Positions 1 to 12,742 are shown, counted from the stretch's first letter. The stretch is 64,000 nt of DNA from Pyrenochaeta sp. MPI-SDFR-AT-0127 (GCA_020747015.1 JAGTJM010000040.1:62001-126000), one strand, 5' to 3'. Notes: a model not told the origin generated them from the sequence alone. Numbers and translations are program-made.

Positions 1-840
1 ATGCCCCCTAGGGCTCTACCCGCGGCCTATAGGGTCATTTATATGCGCGCCATAAGGGCTTTAGCCCGCGGTAAAGATATTAAGTTTAGATTCCCCTTAG
101 AGGGATCTAAGAAGTATATATATTATATATAGGGTAATAAGGTTTACCGCCTAGTTCCCCTATATGCGGGTTAGGAGTACGAGGAGCTAGAGGCTACCCT
201 TAATCGCAGGTCTACTACTAAGGAGCGGATAGAGTTTAAGGAGGCGGAGGAGGAGGAGCTAGAGGAGGTAATAGCTACTATAGTTTTAGCGGCGTTACGG
301 CTTAGGACTATAGTGTAGGTAGCGACTGCGTAGGTTAAAAGCCTAACCGCCGTCGAGCTACTGCATACCGCCCACCTTCGACAGGAGGAGTAGGCGGAGC
401 AGATTTAGGCTATAGGGGCCAAACTAACCGAGTTAACTAGTGTAGTCGCTCAGTTAGTTATAGTAATAAGCGCGGTAGTAGGCACGTTAGTGCCTTCTCC
501 CCTAGGTCCAGCTACGCGTAGACGGGGTTAGAAGCCTCGCGGAAGGAAAACGGGGGTAACGCTATTATTAGTTACTAGAGAGTTAGAGGGGGAGGCTCCT
601 ATTACTCTATCGGAGAGCGAGTTAGAGACTAACCTTTAATAGGAACGTTAGGGCCCGAAAGGACTCTAAGATAGGTTCTTATTATAGTAGTTATACTAGG
701 CTTTACGGGGAGCTTCTATAGTATAATACTACCTATCTCTCTAAACTTAATTTAATTATCTATAAGTGCTATAAGGTCCTTAATACCCTTCTCCTAAGTA
801 GTAATCTATTTATATAGACTCCTTAGGGGTCCTAGCTGAT
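1..840. mobile_element. RIP-degraded repeat, family not assigned
   Basis: The stretch is rich in TA dinucleotides and poor in CpA/TpG, and no reading frame stays open, as expected after repeat-induced point mutation. On the plus strand about 180-640 still reads as a long, charged, coiled-coil-like protein interrupted by TAG/TAA codons, with a basic Gly/Arg/Lys-rich patch near 520-560. I do not recognise the family. It is either the flank of the neighbouring Gypsy element or a separate older repeat. Confidence 0.5.
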
Positions 841-849
841 TTGGATACT

Positions 850-3800
850 TATCGTAGAAGTCCCGAAGCTTATAAGGTGCGCCTATAAAGTTTAAGGCGT
901 TATACTAAACTAGGTCTAGGTCGTGTCTAACCTACTTTACTTTATACTTTAACTTTAAGCGATAGAGCTTGCTTACTAGGATTTCCTCTACCTCCTATTC
1001 CTTAACGCCTTATATAGGCGTACTAGGCGGTTTCGGAGCCTCTTACCCTAGGAGGGGGTCAGAGGGATCTTTACAGAGGACATCTAGTGTAAAGACATTA
1101 TAGATCTTTAAGCCGTAAGGTAGTTTCAGCCTATAGGAGTAGCCTACTTATTCAAGCACTTTAAAGGGACCCTCCTATTATTCGGATAGTTTTTGGCTAG
1201 GGTAGTTAGCCGTAAGGTTCTTTATTAACAGGTAAACCTTATTACTAATAACCTAGTTACTAGGCTTACAGTAATAATCTACGACGGATCTCATTCGGTC
1301 CTAAGCCTTCTCTATATTCTTTTTCGCCTCCTACTACGCGTTATGCATATAGGTAGCAAGGGTAAGAGCCTCCTTATCATTTAGTATCTTAGAAAAGGTT
1401 AACTTTATAGGTTAGGCCTAGTCCTAACTCTAGCGTAGTTTAGAGCTGAATAGGACTTGTACAGTATTATTTTAAGCGTGTTATATAGTAGTGTAACTTA
1501 AGCTTAATTAATTATAGGTAATAGTTCGCTCTAGTTATCCTAATAGTAGGATACGAAGGGCCTCAGCCTTTAGTCTAAGTATTTATTTATAATCTCTATT
1601 TACCTATTAGTTTATTTATAATAGGCTGTAGATAGTTTTACCTTAACGCCTATAATCTAATAGAATTCAGACTAGAATTAGGACACAAACTAGGGACTGT
1701 GATTAGATACTATACTTTTAGGCGTGTGCCTAAAACGATAGATCTATTAGATAAATAGGGCGGCTATACCTTAGGCGTCGATAGTCTTATAGTAAGGGAT
1801 AGTAGTAGCCTGTTTAGATAAGTAGTTAATAATAACTATTACCTAATCGTATCTAGAGTGGTCTTAGGGGAACTCCTTAAAGTTAATATATAGATATTAT
1901 ATAGGTCTATTAGGGGCAGGGAGCGGCTGCAGGTAACTAGGGAGTTAGTTCTATCTTAGATAGCCTCGTTAGCAAGGGACGCAGTTCCTTACGTAGCGTT
2001 CACAGGTAGCTCCTATACCTTTCTAGTAATAGCGGCGAGATAGGAGCCGATACGTCTTAGAGGCACTAGGGTAGGCGGAGGAGATCTAGTTATAGACCTC
2101 CCTAATAAGACGGGTGTAAAGCGAGGAGTTAATAGGTATATAAAGTCGATCTCTATAGAGTAGGAGTCCGTTCTCTATCTAATATTACTTTAGCAGGGTT
2201 TTTCATTCTTCTATAAAGGAATTCTGATTTTCTTAGAGGAGAGCCTTAATCAGCTCTAGGGAGTCTAAGTTTATAACGTCCTAGAGAGGAGCGATCGCTA
2301 AAATAGTTAACTCTTATAGAGGATAGTCCTTTAAGTAGTTTACTACTAGGTCGGAGTTAATATAGGTGTATAATCTCTTAGGACCTAGTAAAATACGTAA
2401 GCGGTTATCCTTCTATACTACTTTAATACTATTAACCTCCTATTCGCGTTAACTTAGGATATCTACCCTAGTATTACTTACGCCTAGCGTATATTTAATT
2501 CAGAAGTTAAATAGTACTATAACCTCTACCTAATAGGCTTATCGTGTATTTAGTACTTTAGTAGTTATAAAGTATTTAAGGGACTAGTAATCTAAGTATA
2601 CTTAGATCTAGTATTAAACTATAGATAGTTTAGGCCTCTATTTCGCGAACGCGTATATCGATTATAAAGAGTTCTTTATTATAGATTTCCTAGTTTAGTT
2701 TAGATCTAGATAGGGTATAACTATAGAAGGTAATAGGATACTACTTTTTTTAGGGTGCCTTTAGGATAGAACTCCTGCGATTACGCCGTTAGATACGTCT
2801 ATTTCTATCTTCGTTTTATATTTAGCGTTAAAATAGGCTAGGGTTAGGATTACTAGAAGAGTGGCTTTAATTTTATTAAATGCTCGCTATAGTTAGGGGA
2901 CTATACGAAGGGATTCGCTAGGCTCTAAAGAGTAATTATTAGCTTTATAATACGTAAGAAGTCTTTAATAATTGCCTATAGAATCTAGTAAACCCTAGGA
3001 ATAACTTTATACCCGTAATTATAGTAGGTTTAGCCTAGTTTTAGAGGACTTCGACTTTAATAGGATCTACCTTAATTCCCTTATTTATTAAGATATATCC
3101 TAAATATCTAGTATAGTTATATAAAATTCGCTCTTCTTAATATCTACCTAGAGACTAGCTATCTAAAGTCGCTCTAGAACCTTACGAACGTGTTCCTAAT
3201 AAGTTAGGGCGTCTTTAGAGTAGATTAGGATATCGTCTAGGTAGGCTACGTAGAAATTATCTAGATAGTTAATTAAAACGTCGTTTATATATCTTTAATA
3301 GGTAGCGGGCCTATTATAGAGTCTAAAGGGTAAGACCTTATATTTATAGCTACCGTAATAGGTCTGAAAGGACGTATACTCTTTAGATTTAGGATCTATC
3401 CTAATCTTATTAAAGGCGGCACGGATATTAAACTTAGTAAAGATTTTAGCCTTAGACAGTCTTAATAATAACTCGTCTATGAGGGTATTAGATAGGCATC
3501 TTTACGCGTAGGTTATTTAACTTTTAATAGTCTACGCAGATACGTAATCCTCCTCCTAGTTTCTTAATAGTAAGGATTAGAGAAGTAAAGGGACTCTAGC
3601 TCACTTTAATAAAACCCTTCCAAAGGTGCTCTAGTACGTAAGCTTAATAGCTTCTAACTCCGTTTAATTCTGCTTATATAATAGGGGATACGTATTTGGC
3701 AAGGTCCTTTAAGCACAATCTTATAGTTATAAGAATAAGAAGGGGGCATCTTATTAGCGTTAACTTATTAAACACGTCTTAATATAGGTAGTAATAGAAG

Positions 3801-4600
3801 GGTAGTTAGTCTTGATTAGTTACGCGTTCTCTAGCTTATCCTTATAATCTTAGAGTAATTAATTAATTTCGTACAGGCTTATAGTAAAGAACTCGTTCTC
3901 TAGCTTTTTAAGATTAAAATAGAAAGCGTTAGCCAAAATCAGGGTAACTTAAAAGGTAAGTAGGGTAGCGGGGGGCTTTTAGATAGGGGACTGCTTAGGC
4001 TTCAGTAGGATAGCACAGCGCCTTAGAGCAGGCAGCTTAAGTATGCCTTAAATCCAGCAGAGCGAGTGTGGGCTATTATTCTCCTAATACTCCTCCTTAT
4101 CCCATAAGGCATCTTATTGTTACATATTAAGCTTAACTTACCCTATAGGAGCAGTTAGGTAGAGCCGCATAGGGATAGGGGGCGAGGGGTTATAAGAGAC
4201 TGGATATTAAGGAGGCTACACCATCTATAAGTAATCTGTATCGAGTATAATCCTAAAGCATTTCAGCTAACAAAGGCTAATAATATAATCCTGAGTGCCT
4301 AGGTTAAGGATAATAAAGGGGTAATTAAGAATCTTACGTCTATTAATCTTTAAATATAGGCGAATATAGTAAGTAACACTAGAAGATATCTAATCCTTAA
4401 AGCCTTAAACTATAACCTAGTAAGGTAGCTTTTAGATAGGTTATCGAAGTACTATAGAAATAGAAGAAGTAATCTTAGAATTAAGAAATAAGTAACCTTA
4501 GGCTCCCGTATCTACTAGGGAATAGAGCTATACCCTAAGGTTATTATAATATAGAATAGAAGAAATAAGGAAATAAGAGCTATAGAATAAATAAGAGAGA
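850..4600 (-). mobile_element. RIP-decayed chromodomain Ty3/Gypsy retrotransposon (pol part)
   Basis: Reading the minus strand and allowing stops, three ordered pieces of a chromovirus polyprotein can be seen. A reverse-transcriptase core with the Y-L-D-D-I-L-I-Y-S motif lies at about 3211-3255. An integrase C-terminal portion resembling L-S-T-A-Y-H-P-Q-T-D-G lies at about 1500-1640. A chromodomain-like piece (V-E-E-I-L, later K-L-R-D-F) lies at about 850-1000. The order RT, integrase, chromodomain from right to left fits Ty3/Gypsy chromoviruses. Stops fall where Gln or Trp codons are expected (CAA/CAG/TGG to TAA/TAG), the signature of C-to-T RIP changes. No LTR could be paired by eye; the left and right limits are approximate. 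The element is inactive. Confidence 0.8.
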
Positions 4601-6180
4601 TTAAGACTAGATAGGTTATATTAGCTTAGGCCTAGGAAGGATTATCCTCCTAGGCGGTATTATTTCCTAACTAAATTAGATCTATATTATAACTTTCTAT
4701 AGCGTCCTTAAATTCTTCTTCCTCTAGTTTAATCTAGTAAACCTATAGTTTAGGATATTCGTTAGTATAGTATCTAGGGTCGCTATAATTATAGTAGTTA
4801 CCTAGGGTCCTTTCTCTATCTAGTATAGGTGTCTTTAAGGCTAGGCGATATATAGTAGGCTTAAAAGACTGCGTAGCACTTAATAAGGGGGCTATATAGG
4901 TTATCTTCTAGATAGGGTCTATAATAGGTCGTTATATAATCTAAGCACTATTTTAAGGAATATTAGTAGGAGAGCTTATAACTAGATAGTTCTTCTACTC
5001 TATATTATATACTATTAGGTACTCTACTATCTATTTAAAGGAGTTATTCTAGAGGCGCTTAAATCCTAGGTTAGGTACTTAAAGGCTAGGGACAATCTTA
5101 ATCTATAGGTAGTAAAACTACTCTAACTTAGATACGTATCCTTTTACAGCCGCGCTTAGAAAACGTGCCTTAAAGAGAGTAAAAGTTTCCTCTTTCCCTT
5201 ATTATAATTAGTCGAATAGTACTCTATTCTCTACTATCTTATTTCTAGTAATAAAATAGGATTTTAGAAGGTTAATTATCTATTTAGCGATCTAGAAGCC
5301 GTCTATAGGGGAGTCGGCTAGGTATTAGGGCTCTAGGTATTCTCTTACTAACCCTATAGTATACCCCTATACTAAGGCTATGCGTATACACTCTATCTAA
5401 TAGTAATCTAAGTTAATCTTAAGTTAGTCTCATATTAAAGCTTACTATTATCTAAAGCTAGGGTTCTTCCTATCGCTAAGATCGCTAATAGGAGGCGTCT
5501 TTTCTAACCTTATTATTCTACCTATAAGTTCTAGGAGAAGTATTACTAAAGGAGAGTAGATCTCTTATAGGTTCGTAGTTAGGGGTATTTTAGTAGTAGG
5601 TAGGGGCTAATTAGGCTTAATAGAGCTAGAGATAGGCTAAGCGCTAAGTCTATTTAGTTTAGCACGAACTTAATCTAGTTTACGCTATAACTTAGTAATC
5701 CTTACGTTAGGTCTAATTATATTCTAATTCTCTACTATTATTAATTACGCGTTAGATTCTATTTCCTATTTAGAGTAACTCTCTATTTACTTATTAGCCT
5801 TAGGCTGCGCGATAATTTTTAACTAGGTAGCCTACTACCGCGTTAATCTTAATAAGGACGATACTCCTATTTAAGCTAATTCTTATTTAGGGGGAGATAT
5901 TAGCTTAGGCTCTAATTCCCCTAGGTTATTAGTAGTCTCTAAGTTTCTACCCTAGCGCTCTACGTAACTTTCCTAAAGTTAATCCTTATATAGTAGTATA
6001 GGAAGTTCTAAACCTATAGGCTTTAGTTATTAGGAGATTAAGGGGATCCTAACTTTAGAATAATAGACTTTAATTATAAATAGATCTAAATTAGATTATA
6101 TTAATGTAGGGGTTTAGACGTAATCTTTTTAAATAAAGTAATATTATTAAGAAGCTATTACTAGTAGGGGCGAAGTTCTT
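4601..6180. mobile_element. RIP-degraded AT-rich repeat, probably 5' part of the Gypsy element
   Basis: Composition matches the neighbouring decayed element, with every frame closed by TAA/TAG. By position it could be the gag and protease region of the minus-strand Gypsy element, but no gag or zinc-knuckle motif could be read. No host gene is visible here. Confidence 0.4.
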
Positions 6181-6487
6181 CTTATAATATAATAATATAG
6201 GTGCTAGAGGGCTCTAAAACGGATCTAAGTGTAACTTAAAGGTATATAAGAGTGCGTGCTGCGGTAGATAACTAAGAACACCTCTATTCCTATAGGTCTA
6301 ATACGGAAGGATAAGAAGAACTTATCCTACTATCTACTACTAAAGAGCTCTATTTATGTGTGGAGAAATAGGGGTAATAGGGCCTATTCGGGGCAGTATC
6401 GGAGGTAGGTCTAATACTCCCTAAGTAGGGTCCTTCATCCTCTAAGAACGCGTGTACGTCCCTATTTCTATATAACGTTCGTTATAA
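6181..6487 (+). repeat. Outer inverted-repeat arm, left
   Basis: It pairs with 8391-8693 in reverse complement over about 305 bp. A shared inner landmark is the near-palindrome TATAACGWTCGTTATA around the inner edge. Confidence 0.75.
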
Positions 6488-7204
6488 TAAACCCCTTAGA
6501 AAGTAGGCTTCTAGGGGAAATATAACTAGAGTTATTCTAATAGGCTCTTTAAGAATTATTAGATTCTTAGTTATCTATCTCTTATTAGTTATAATAGAAT
6601 AGAGATTTATTATACCTTTCTTACCTATACCTATTAGATCTATAGTCTTAAGTATCTCTTCTTTAATACTACTTAAAGGTAGAGGTAATCTAAATCTAGT
6701 TAAAGTACTAAGAAGATTATTAATATTAATAAAGTTATACTCTAGGCTCTAGATAGCTTAGCGTAAAACCTCTATTTTAAGATTTTCTATTTTTATTATA
6801 TTATAACTAGAATAGTATAGTCTAGAAGTAGTATTATCTTTAGCTATAAGATTAATCCCCCTTAACTTATTAATATCTATAGGATTACTATCTTTAATTA
6901 AATATAGATTCTCTAAAGTTATTAATTAAGAAAGAAAGCTTCCTTTAGGTAGGTTAGTCTTTAGTATAAACTTACTAGAATATTCTAGTTTAGGTAATAG
7001 TCTATAGCTAATAAAGTCGATATTAAAGTAGCTAGATAACTTATTTTAAGATAAGCTACTAATTTCTACTTTAGGTAAGATCTATCTTAAAGATAAGCCT
7101 TATTATTCTATTAATTCTATAGCTATTATATTAACTATAAAATTACGAAATTAGAATTTTATATTATCCTCCTTCTCTTCTTTTAGAACTACCTACTATA
7201 TATA

Positions 7205-7410
7205 GTAATTTAGGATACTATAAAGACCTCTACTAAAGATATAGTAAAGGATAAGAGTTAGTTCTTAGGGATAGAGTAAAGGTAGTATAGTATAGAATAA
7301 TACTAAGATAGTAAGAGTACGCTTCTATAAAGAGTATTAGAATAGAGAACTATTCTATTACTTTTATTATTTATAAGAATATAAAGTTAAATATACTAAG
7401 CTATAAGGGT
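7205..7410 (+). repeat. Inner inverted-repeat arm, left
   Basis: It pairs with 7913-8116 in reverse complement with only scattered differences, for example around the shared GTTCTTAGGGATAGAGTAAA segment. Confidence 0.75.
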
Positions 7411-7912
7411 ATTTAGTATAGGTCTATATATATAAGGAGTCTTAGAGTCTTAGAGTCTTAGAGATACTAAGGCCTATCTAATACTTTATAGACTCGTAGA
7501 CTATTATATAACCCTATAGTTATATAGTTACTTATTAGAAGTTAGGAGTACTTAAGGTAGTAGTATTCCTTATTATATCTAGGGTTATAATACTATTCTC
7601 TTTTCTTAATCTTATATCCTTATAAGTACCTAACTACTATCTTATACTATTAAGTTCTATTATTATTAAGCTAATTATATTAACTAGCTAGGTATATTTA
7701 TAATAGTTACTTATTTATTATTATAATTTAGGACTAAAGAGTAAGGATATATCTAATAGAAGTACCCTTAACTAACTACGAGCGCTACTATAGCGCTAAT
7801 ATAAGATAAGGCCTAAGATACGTAACTACTTACTATACTAAGAATAAGCGCTTACTATACTTATAGTAAGTATAATAAGTATATTATATATATAGAACTA
7901 TACTAATAACTC

Positions 7913-8116
7913 TTATAGCCTAGTATATTTAACTTAATATTCTTATAAATAGTAAAAGTAATAGAATAGTTCTCTATTCCTAATACTCTTTTTAGAAGTA
8001 TATTCTTACTATCTTAGTATTATTCTATACTACTCTACCTTTACTCTATCCCTAAGAACTAACTCTTACCCTTTACTATACCCTTAGTAGAGGTCTTTAT
8101 AATACTATAAACTAGC
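7913..8116 (-). repeat. Inner inverted-repeat arm, right
   Basis: Reverse-complement partner of 7205-7410. The spacer between the arms is about 500 bp and has no open frame. Confidence 0.75.
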
Positions 8117-8390
8117 TCTTAATATAAGATTATATAAATATCTATCCTTCTACTATAACTTATATCTATTAAAAATAGCTATATAGTAACTACTAAAGTA
8201 CATAACTATATATACGGTTAGCGAGTATAGGAGTAAAATTAGAGGGTCTTAGTACTAGACCTCTCTAAAGAGTAGTATTATATATATCTATTTAAAGTTA
8301 CTAATATTAGGATAAAAAGAGTAAGGGGTTAGGAGACTAGAATTAGGACTAGAATTAGGATAAGGAACTAAAAGGAAGTTAAGTATAAGT

Positions 8391-8693
8391 ATAACGATCG
8401 TTATATAGAAATAGGGACGTATAGGCATTCCTATAGAATAGAGAGTCCTACTTAGGTAGTATTAGACCTACCTCTAATACTACCCTAAATAGGCCCTATT
8501 ACCTCTATTTCTCTATATATAAATATAGCTCTTTAGTAGTAGATAGTAGGATAAGTTCTTCTTATCCTTTTATACTAGACCTATAGGAATAAAGGTACTT
8601 CTTAGGTATTTAACGCAGTACGCACTCCTATATACCTTTAAGTTATATTAGATCCCCTTTAGAACCCTCTATTACCTGTGTCGTTATAATAAG
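8391..8693 (-). repeat. Outer inverted-repeat arm, right
   Basis: Reverse-complement partner of 6181-6487. About 100 bp to the right the base composition returns to normal coding DNA. Confidence 0.75.
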
Positions 8694-8817
8694 TAGCCTA
8701 AGGCACTATAATTTAATTATAAGTAAGCCTAAGTAAGCGTAATTTAGGCTAAGTAGAATTAAGCTAAAGTTAAGCCGCGTAAGATTTTGCTGATATAATG
8801 GGCTAAAACCGACCAAC

Positions 8818-10738
8818 CTAGTCGGGCGTATGCCAAGAGTAGATTTGACTTGAAAATAGCGCTATACGGTGTAGATGTCGTGAGACGTGACTGCGTAATT
8901 CGCTCGAATACCGGAAACATAGGTTGCAAATTCCCTCCGAATTGAATGCTGGACGCTGGAACATACGCGAGATATCGCTCATATTTTCATGCTGAAAGTC
9001 AATTGAGTGTTCCTGTGACATGTGGCTCATGAAATCTTCCTGTTTCAAATAACTTTCATGGCCTTCATTATTGCAGTGCAACACTGTACGGTGCTCTGCT
9101 GCCTCGTGTTGGAACCATTCATTTCGGGTTGCAAAAAAATGACTCTGGAGTGCACATCCGGTAAAAGTGCAAACGTAGGGTTTAACATCATCCAGGATAT
9201 GCTTCTTCCATTCCCGTATAGAGTTAATGTGCTGGAAGGTGGAACAGTAGGGGCAAAGAATTTGAGTGACAGTGCGATCTTTTGAGCCCGCCGGCATCGG
9301 AGGAAAAGATACCTGAGGGTGATTTACAGTGTCTCTCGAGGTCAGCGACGTGTCAGAGAAATCTATAGATGACGCATCCGCTGGGTCCTCATTGTTTCTC
9401 AAGGCACTAGGGACTGGGCCGGAGGTTATTGTTCTAATTGAATGCGACACTGAGTTCTGCGCCCCTTTCATCACCCGCTGGTTATGTTCACTGGGCGCAA
9501 TGAGGTCTTTGCTAGGCGGTAGGGCATCCTCAGATATAGTAGACATCGCCTCCATTGGGATGATCTCATCTATTGGTGAAGCTTCCATGTGTTTGTCACG
9601 CGAAAGACGAGAGACTAAGAAGTGCCGACGGAGTGTGACCATCCGACCAAGGTGCGCTGCAGCCAAAGGATCCATCCTAGGAAACACTACAGTTCGAAAT
9701 AGTTAGCTCCTCCCCCAAAAAAGGATAAGCTCGATGAATCAGTGATACCTTGAGCGTCAGATCGAGGTGTATATGAGCTGCATAGCAAACAGCAGAGAAT
9801 TTTCTTACTGCTGTATAATTAGCGAGCGTCCTATGTAATACCATGAATGTTTCAGTACCAATCTTGGATGTATAAGGCGTCGTAATGTTGGAAGCACGAC
9901 CCAGCCTTCGACAGATTGGGTTTCGATCGATTCAAGATTTCTGAATTTCGAATCGGCAATTTGTAGAAGCATGTGACCAGAAACTTGATTGTTTCTAATG
10001 TTCTGGAAAGTTCCCAGCCATCTGACTGAATCACTGCGGTCAGAGTTGCTTGGACACCCACAGTTTGCCGGTCCTCAGGCGAGTCTGAAATGCTTTCATC
10101 GGACCATGGTGAGTCGTCAGAACTATGCTCATCATTTTCAAACTCTTCTGTATTTATCGCCATCAGGCTAAACAAATCCTCAAGTGGACGGCCTTCACCC
10201 TGGACGATTTCTCTAGCTGCGAAATTATTCAGTCATACAACGAGCACTGGGTCCTCGAAATTATGTAATCTTACCTCTCGATAGCTTCACATTGGGTAAG
10301 CGCAGGTCATCGGACATAAGCAAAGTCAGATTGATAGGAGATGCGATAAATTTCGACCAAGAATAGAAGTGGCAGGCTCGCTATGACATGTATGAATAGG
10401 CGGAAATTCACGTACATTCTTTGACAAAGACTCCCCAAAGCTCATTACCTGTCAGATGTTAGAGATAGGTCATAATTTAGCGTCCGATGTCCTACCCTGT
10501 CACGATAGAACGCCAAATCCTTCAGGCAATAGTCAAGCGATAGAACGTAGTCGTCGTCGGAATACGAAATGCCTACATTGCCAGCCCATAGCATGTATCT
10601 ATCAAACTCTGACTCGATAGCTTGGTAAGGCATCTGCTCGCTCATGTTACGTTTTGGGAACTCAAGAGCGGCCATGAGGGCGCGGAAGGCAGCAGAGCAG
10701 GCCAAATGAAGCTCGAAGAGTGGCGTTTCGGGTCGCAT
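8818..10738 (-). CDS. C2H2-type zinc finger domain protein, fungal STAND-associated type
   Basis: Proposed exons on the minus strand are 10496-10738, 10275-10380, 9859-10216 and 8818-9676, giving 521 residues with a frame that closes exactly. The first intron is the least certain; an alternative donor at 10448 looks good but breaks the frame. The N-terminal part (residues about 1-150) resembles the helical module of many fungal proteins of this class (W-A-G-N-V-G followed by a short helix-rich stretch). The C-terminal third carries C-P-Y-C, C-T-F-T-G-C and C-N-L-C-F-R-Y-S-S-E-L-R-S-H type fingers and ends in the H-L-H-R-I-A-L-F motif usual for this group. Such proteins are often neighbours or domains of NACHT/NLR proteins. 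The molecular function is unknown. It sits directly beside the RIP block. Confidence 0.7.
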
Positions 10739-11838
10739 AATGTAAATATGATACAGAACAATAGTTTAGTGAGAAGTAGACATCAATATCAGAGAAATTA
10801 GAAGTGAGGGGGGAAGGCTAGAAGGCGGGGACACCCTCCTGTGGATGATCAAACTATGCCTGGATAAGCTTAGCTCGGTAGACCGTCTGAGATTCGCAGC
10901 CTTGCCCGTCTCCATCACGACAAGAAATTACCATACTTTCCAATGTGATACGGGCCAATCTTGACGACTCGCCAGACTGCCTGTTATGTCAATATCATAG
11001 AAGCTAGTACCATCACTGAACAATCTCGGTTGTTCAAGTTTGATAGAATTACTGTTGAGTATTTCACATAAGCTCGACGACAAAAGTACACAAGAAGCAA
11101 GAAGAGACGTTAAATACATGTTTTCCAAGCGTCATTGAAAAAATATGAAAATTTCAACGCTGTAATTACTGGGTAATACACCTATGTTCAGGGTTGGTGA
11201 TTGGGGCAGGCAAGCACGAACTCAGTAGCCGTGCAGTGCTAGCTCATTGTCCAGAAATACTTTCATTCTGTAAAATCAGGCAGAACTGCTGGTAAACGGG
11301 CCAATTGTGCTACTACAAAGGAGAATATACCTTGTTCACTCATTCTCGTTGCCTACTAGAGCTCAACTACATTAAGCTGATCCTAGTCATCGTTTGAGTA
11401 GTGACTAATGGGGGCCTTGAGGTTGACTCTAGATAACACTCACTACGGGAGAGAATCGTTGATTGCATTCTAACGTGTGGCGAAATCGTTGTCCATGATA
11501 CAGAACAAATACCTAGTTGAGCGGTATTCCATGAAATGTTCCATGAAATGTTCGTGAGAGCTTCTTTCGGGAGCTATTCGAAGCGGCATAGGCGCGTTCA
11601 AGCGTGACACCCCAAAATCTCTGATCTAAAACTTCATTCTTCACTAATGGATGCACAGATAGGAGGGCTTGGAGTTTGAAAGTTTGGTGTTCGGGCTGTT
11701 GTGGCTCTTCGATTGAGGCCAAGGGCGGTACCATCCCGATTTGTGGTGATGATCGAGCTAGGTCGAACAAAGTTAGGCAAACCGATGACCTACATGGTTC
11801 GGGTCAAACCATGTGTCTCCATCCTCACAACATCAATA
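10739..11838. other. Intergenic region with one doubtful small ORF
   Basis: No convincing gene. A 66-codon minus-strand frame (11128-10928) starts with a hydrophobic, signal-peptide-like stretch (M-E-N-M-Y-L-T-S-L-L-A-S-C-V-L-L) and ends at a possible splice donor, so a small secreted peptide cannot be excluded. The rest is non-coding sequence between the divergent C2H2 and CutC genes. Confidence 0.4.
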
Positions 11839-12507
11839 ATGCTCGAAATCGCTTGCTTCAACGCCTCATCAGCCATTGCAGCCGCAAAGGCAGGTGCTAA
11901 TCGCATTGAGCTATGCGCTGACTACGCAGCCGGCGGAGTCACTCCAACTCTCAGCTCTCTTGACCTCATCCGCACAGAGGTAACCATACCGATCAATGTC
12001 ATGATTCGACCACGAACGGGTGACTTCAATTACTCGCAAGAAGAATTCAAACAGATGAAGGCAGAAATTGAGCTTTTCAAGCCTACTGCAAGTGGTTTTG
12101 TATTTGGGATTCTAGACGCGAACAAACGCGTAGATGAGGTGCGGAATCGCGAGTTGGTTGAACTTGCCGCACCGCTTCCGTGTACATTTCATCGTGCGAT
12201 CGATGAAGTCGCGGAAATTAACGAAGCGGTTGAACGAGCGATAGCTTGCGGTTTCCAGAATATTCTGACGAGCGGCGGGGAACGGAATGCTGTTGAAGGA
12301 GCAGAAAAAGTCACGATGTTGCAAGAAATTTTTTGGCAGAGGATAACTTTTATTCTGGGTGGTGGAGTCAGAAGCTCGAATGTCGACACGCTCAAGAGAG
12401 GGACTGCTGTTCCGTGGGTTCACTCAGCGGCGATCACGACGCCAGGGGAAGAGGTCGATGCTGAAGAAGTCAAGAAGATGCAAGAAACGCTTCAAAGCAT
12501 CGTTTGA
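11839..12507 (+). CDS. cutC: Copper homeostasis protein CutC
   Basis: A single exon encoding 222 residues. CutC proteins adopt a TIM-barrel fold and are linked to copper handling; the biochemical role is still debated. Visible hallmarks are the N-terminal L-E-I-A-C-F-N, then R-I-E-L-C-A-D-Y-A-A-G-G-V-T-P-T, the N-V-M-I-R-P-R-T-G-D-F-N-Y segment, the F-H-R-A-I-D-E motif (about residue 118-124) and the T-S-G-G and G-G-G-V-R-S-S-N phosphate-loop-like turns. The frame stays open upstream to 11701, but family alignment favours the ATG at 11839; the upstream 46 codons look like leader sequence. The length is slightly below the usual 240-250, so a short N-terminal exon is possible. Confidence 0.9.
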   Translation: MLEIACFNASSAIAAAKAGANRIELCADYAAGGVTPTLSSLDLIRTEVTIPINVMIRPRTGDFNYSQEEFKQMKAEIELFKPTASGFVFGILDANKRVDEVRNRELVELAAPLPCTFHRAIDEVAEINEAVERAIACGFQNILTSGGERNAVEGAEKVTMLQEIFWQRITFILGGGVRSSNVDTLKRGTAVPWVHSAAITTPGEEVDAEEVKKMQETLQSIV

Positions 12508-12742
12508 TAAACATGCGACACCCCAATTGCTTGAAGGTATAGGTCATAATTCATTCATTAAGGCGATTCTTTTGTTTCCAAGTCCGCCATATTATTCAAA
12601 ATTGTATTTCCCAAAGGGTATCTTCCTTGTAGATAGCCTCGCCGGACATACATCCGTTGCCAGCTTTTGAAATACAACGCATAGAAAGATTATAGCGACG
12701 ATTTCGCATAAAGAATTTGGAGACTAGAATGTTCCCTACATG

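Larger units (their letters stand above)
6181..8693. mobile_element. RIP-degraded element bounded by ~305 bp inverted repeats
   Basis: The outer arms 6181-6487 and 8391-8693 are inverted copies of each other, differing mostly by C/T and G/A transitions. A second inverted pair (about 7205-7410 and 7913-8116) lies inside, around a spacer of about 500 bp. No protein-coding potential survives. The inner spacing is asymmetric (about 717 bp on the left and 275 bp on the right between outer and inner arms). So this is not one simple palindrome; it is either a long-TIR element with insertions or two repeat copies in inverted orientation. Confidence 0.6.

Noticed and set aside
9022..9706. Plus-strand frames over the C2H2 gene
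   Set aside because: They are the antisense of the zinc-finger exon.
10496..10738. Alternative exon 1 end at 10449 of the C2H2-finger gene (donor GTAATG at 10448)
   Set aside because: The donor looks good but leads to stops in exon 2; the donor at 10495 keeps the frame, so it was preferred at moderate confidence.
11701..11838. Upstream in-frame extension of CutC
   Set aside because: The CutC family begins near M-L-E-I-A-C-F; the extra 46 codons show no similarity and are probably 5' leader.
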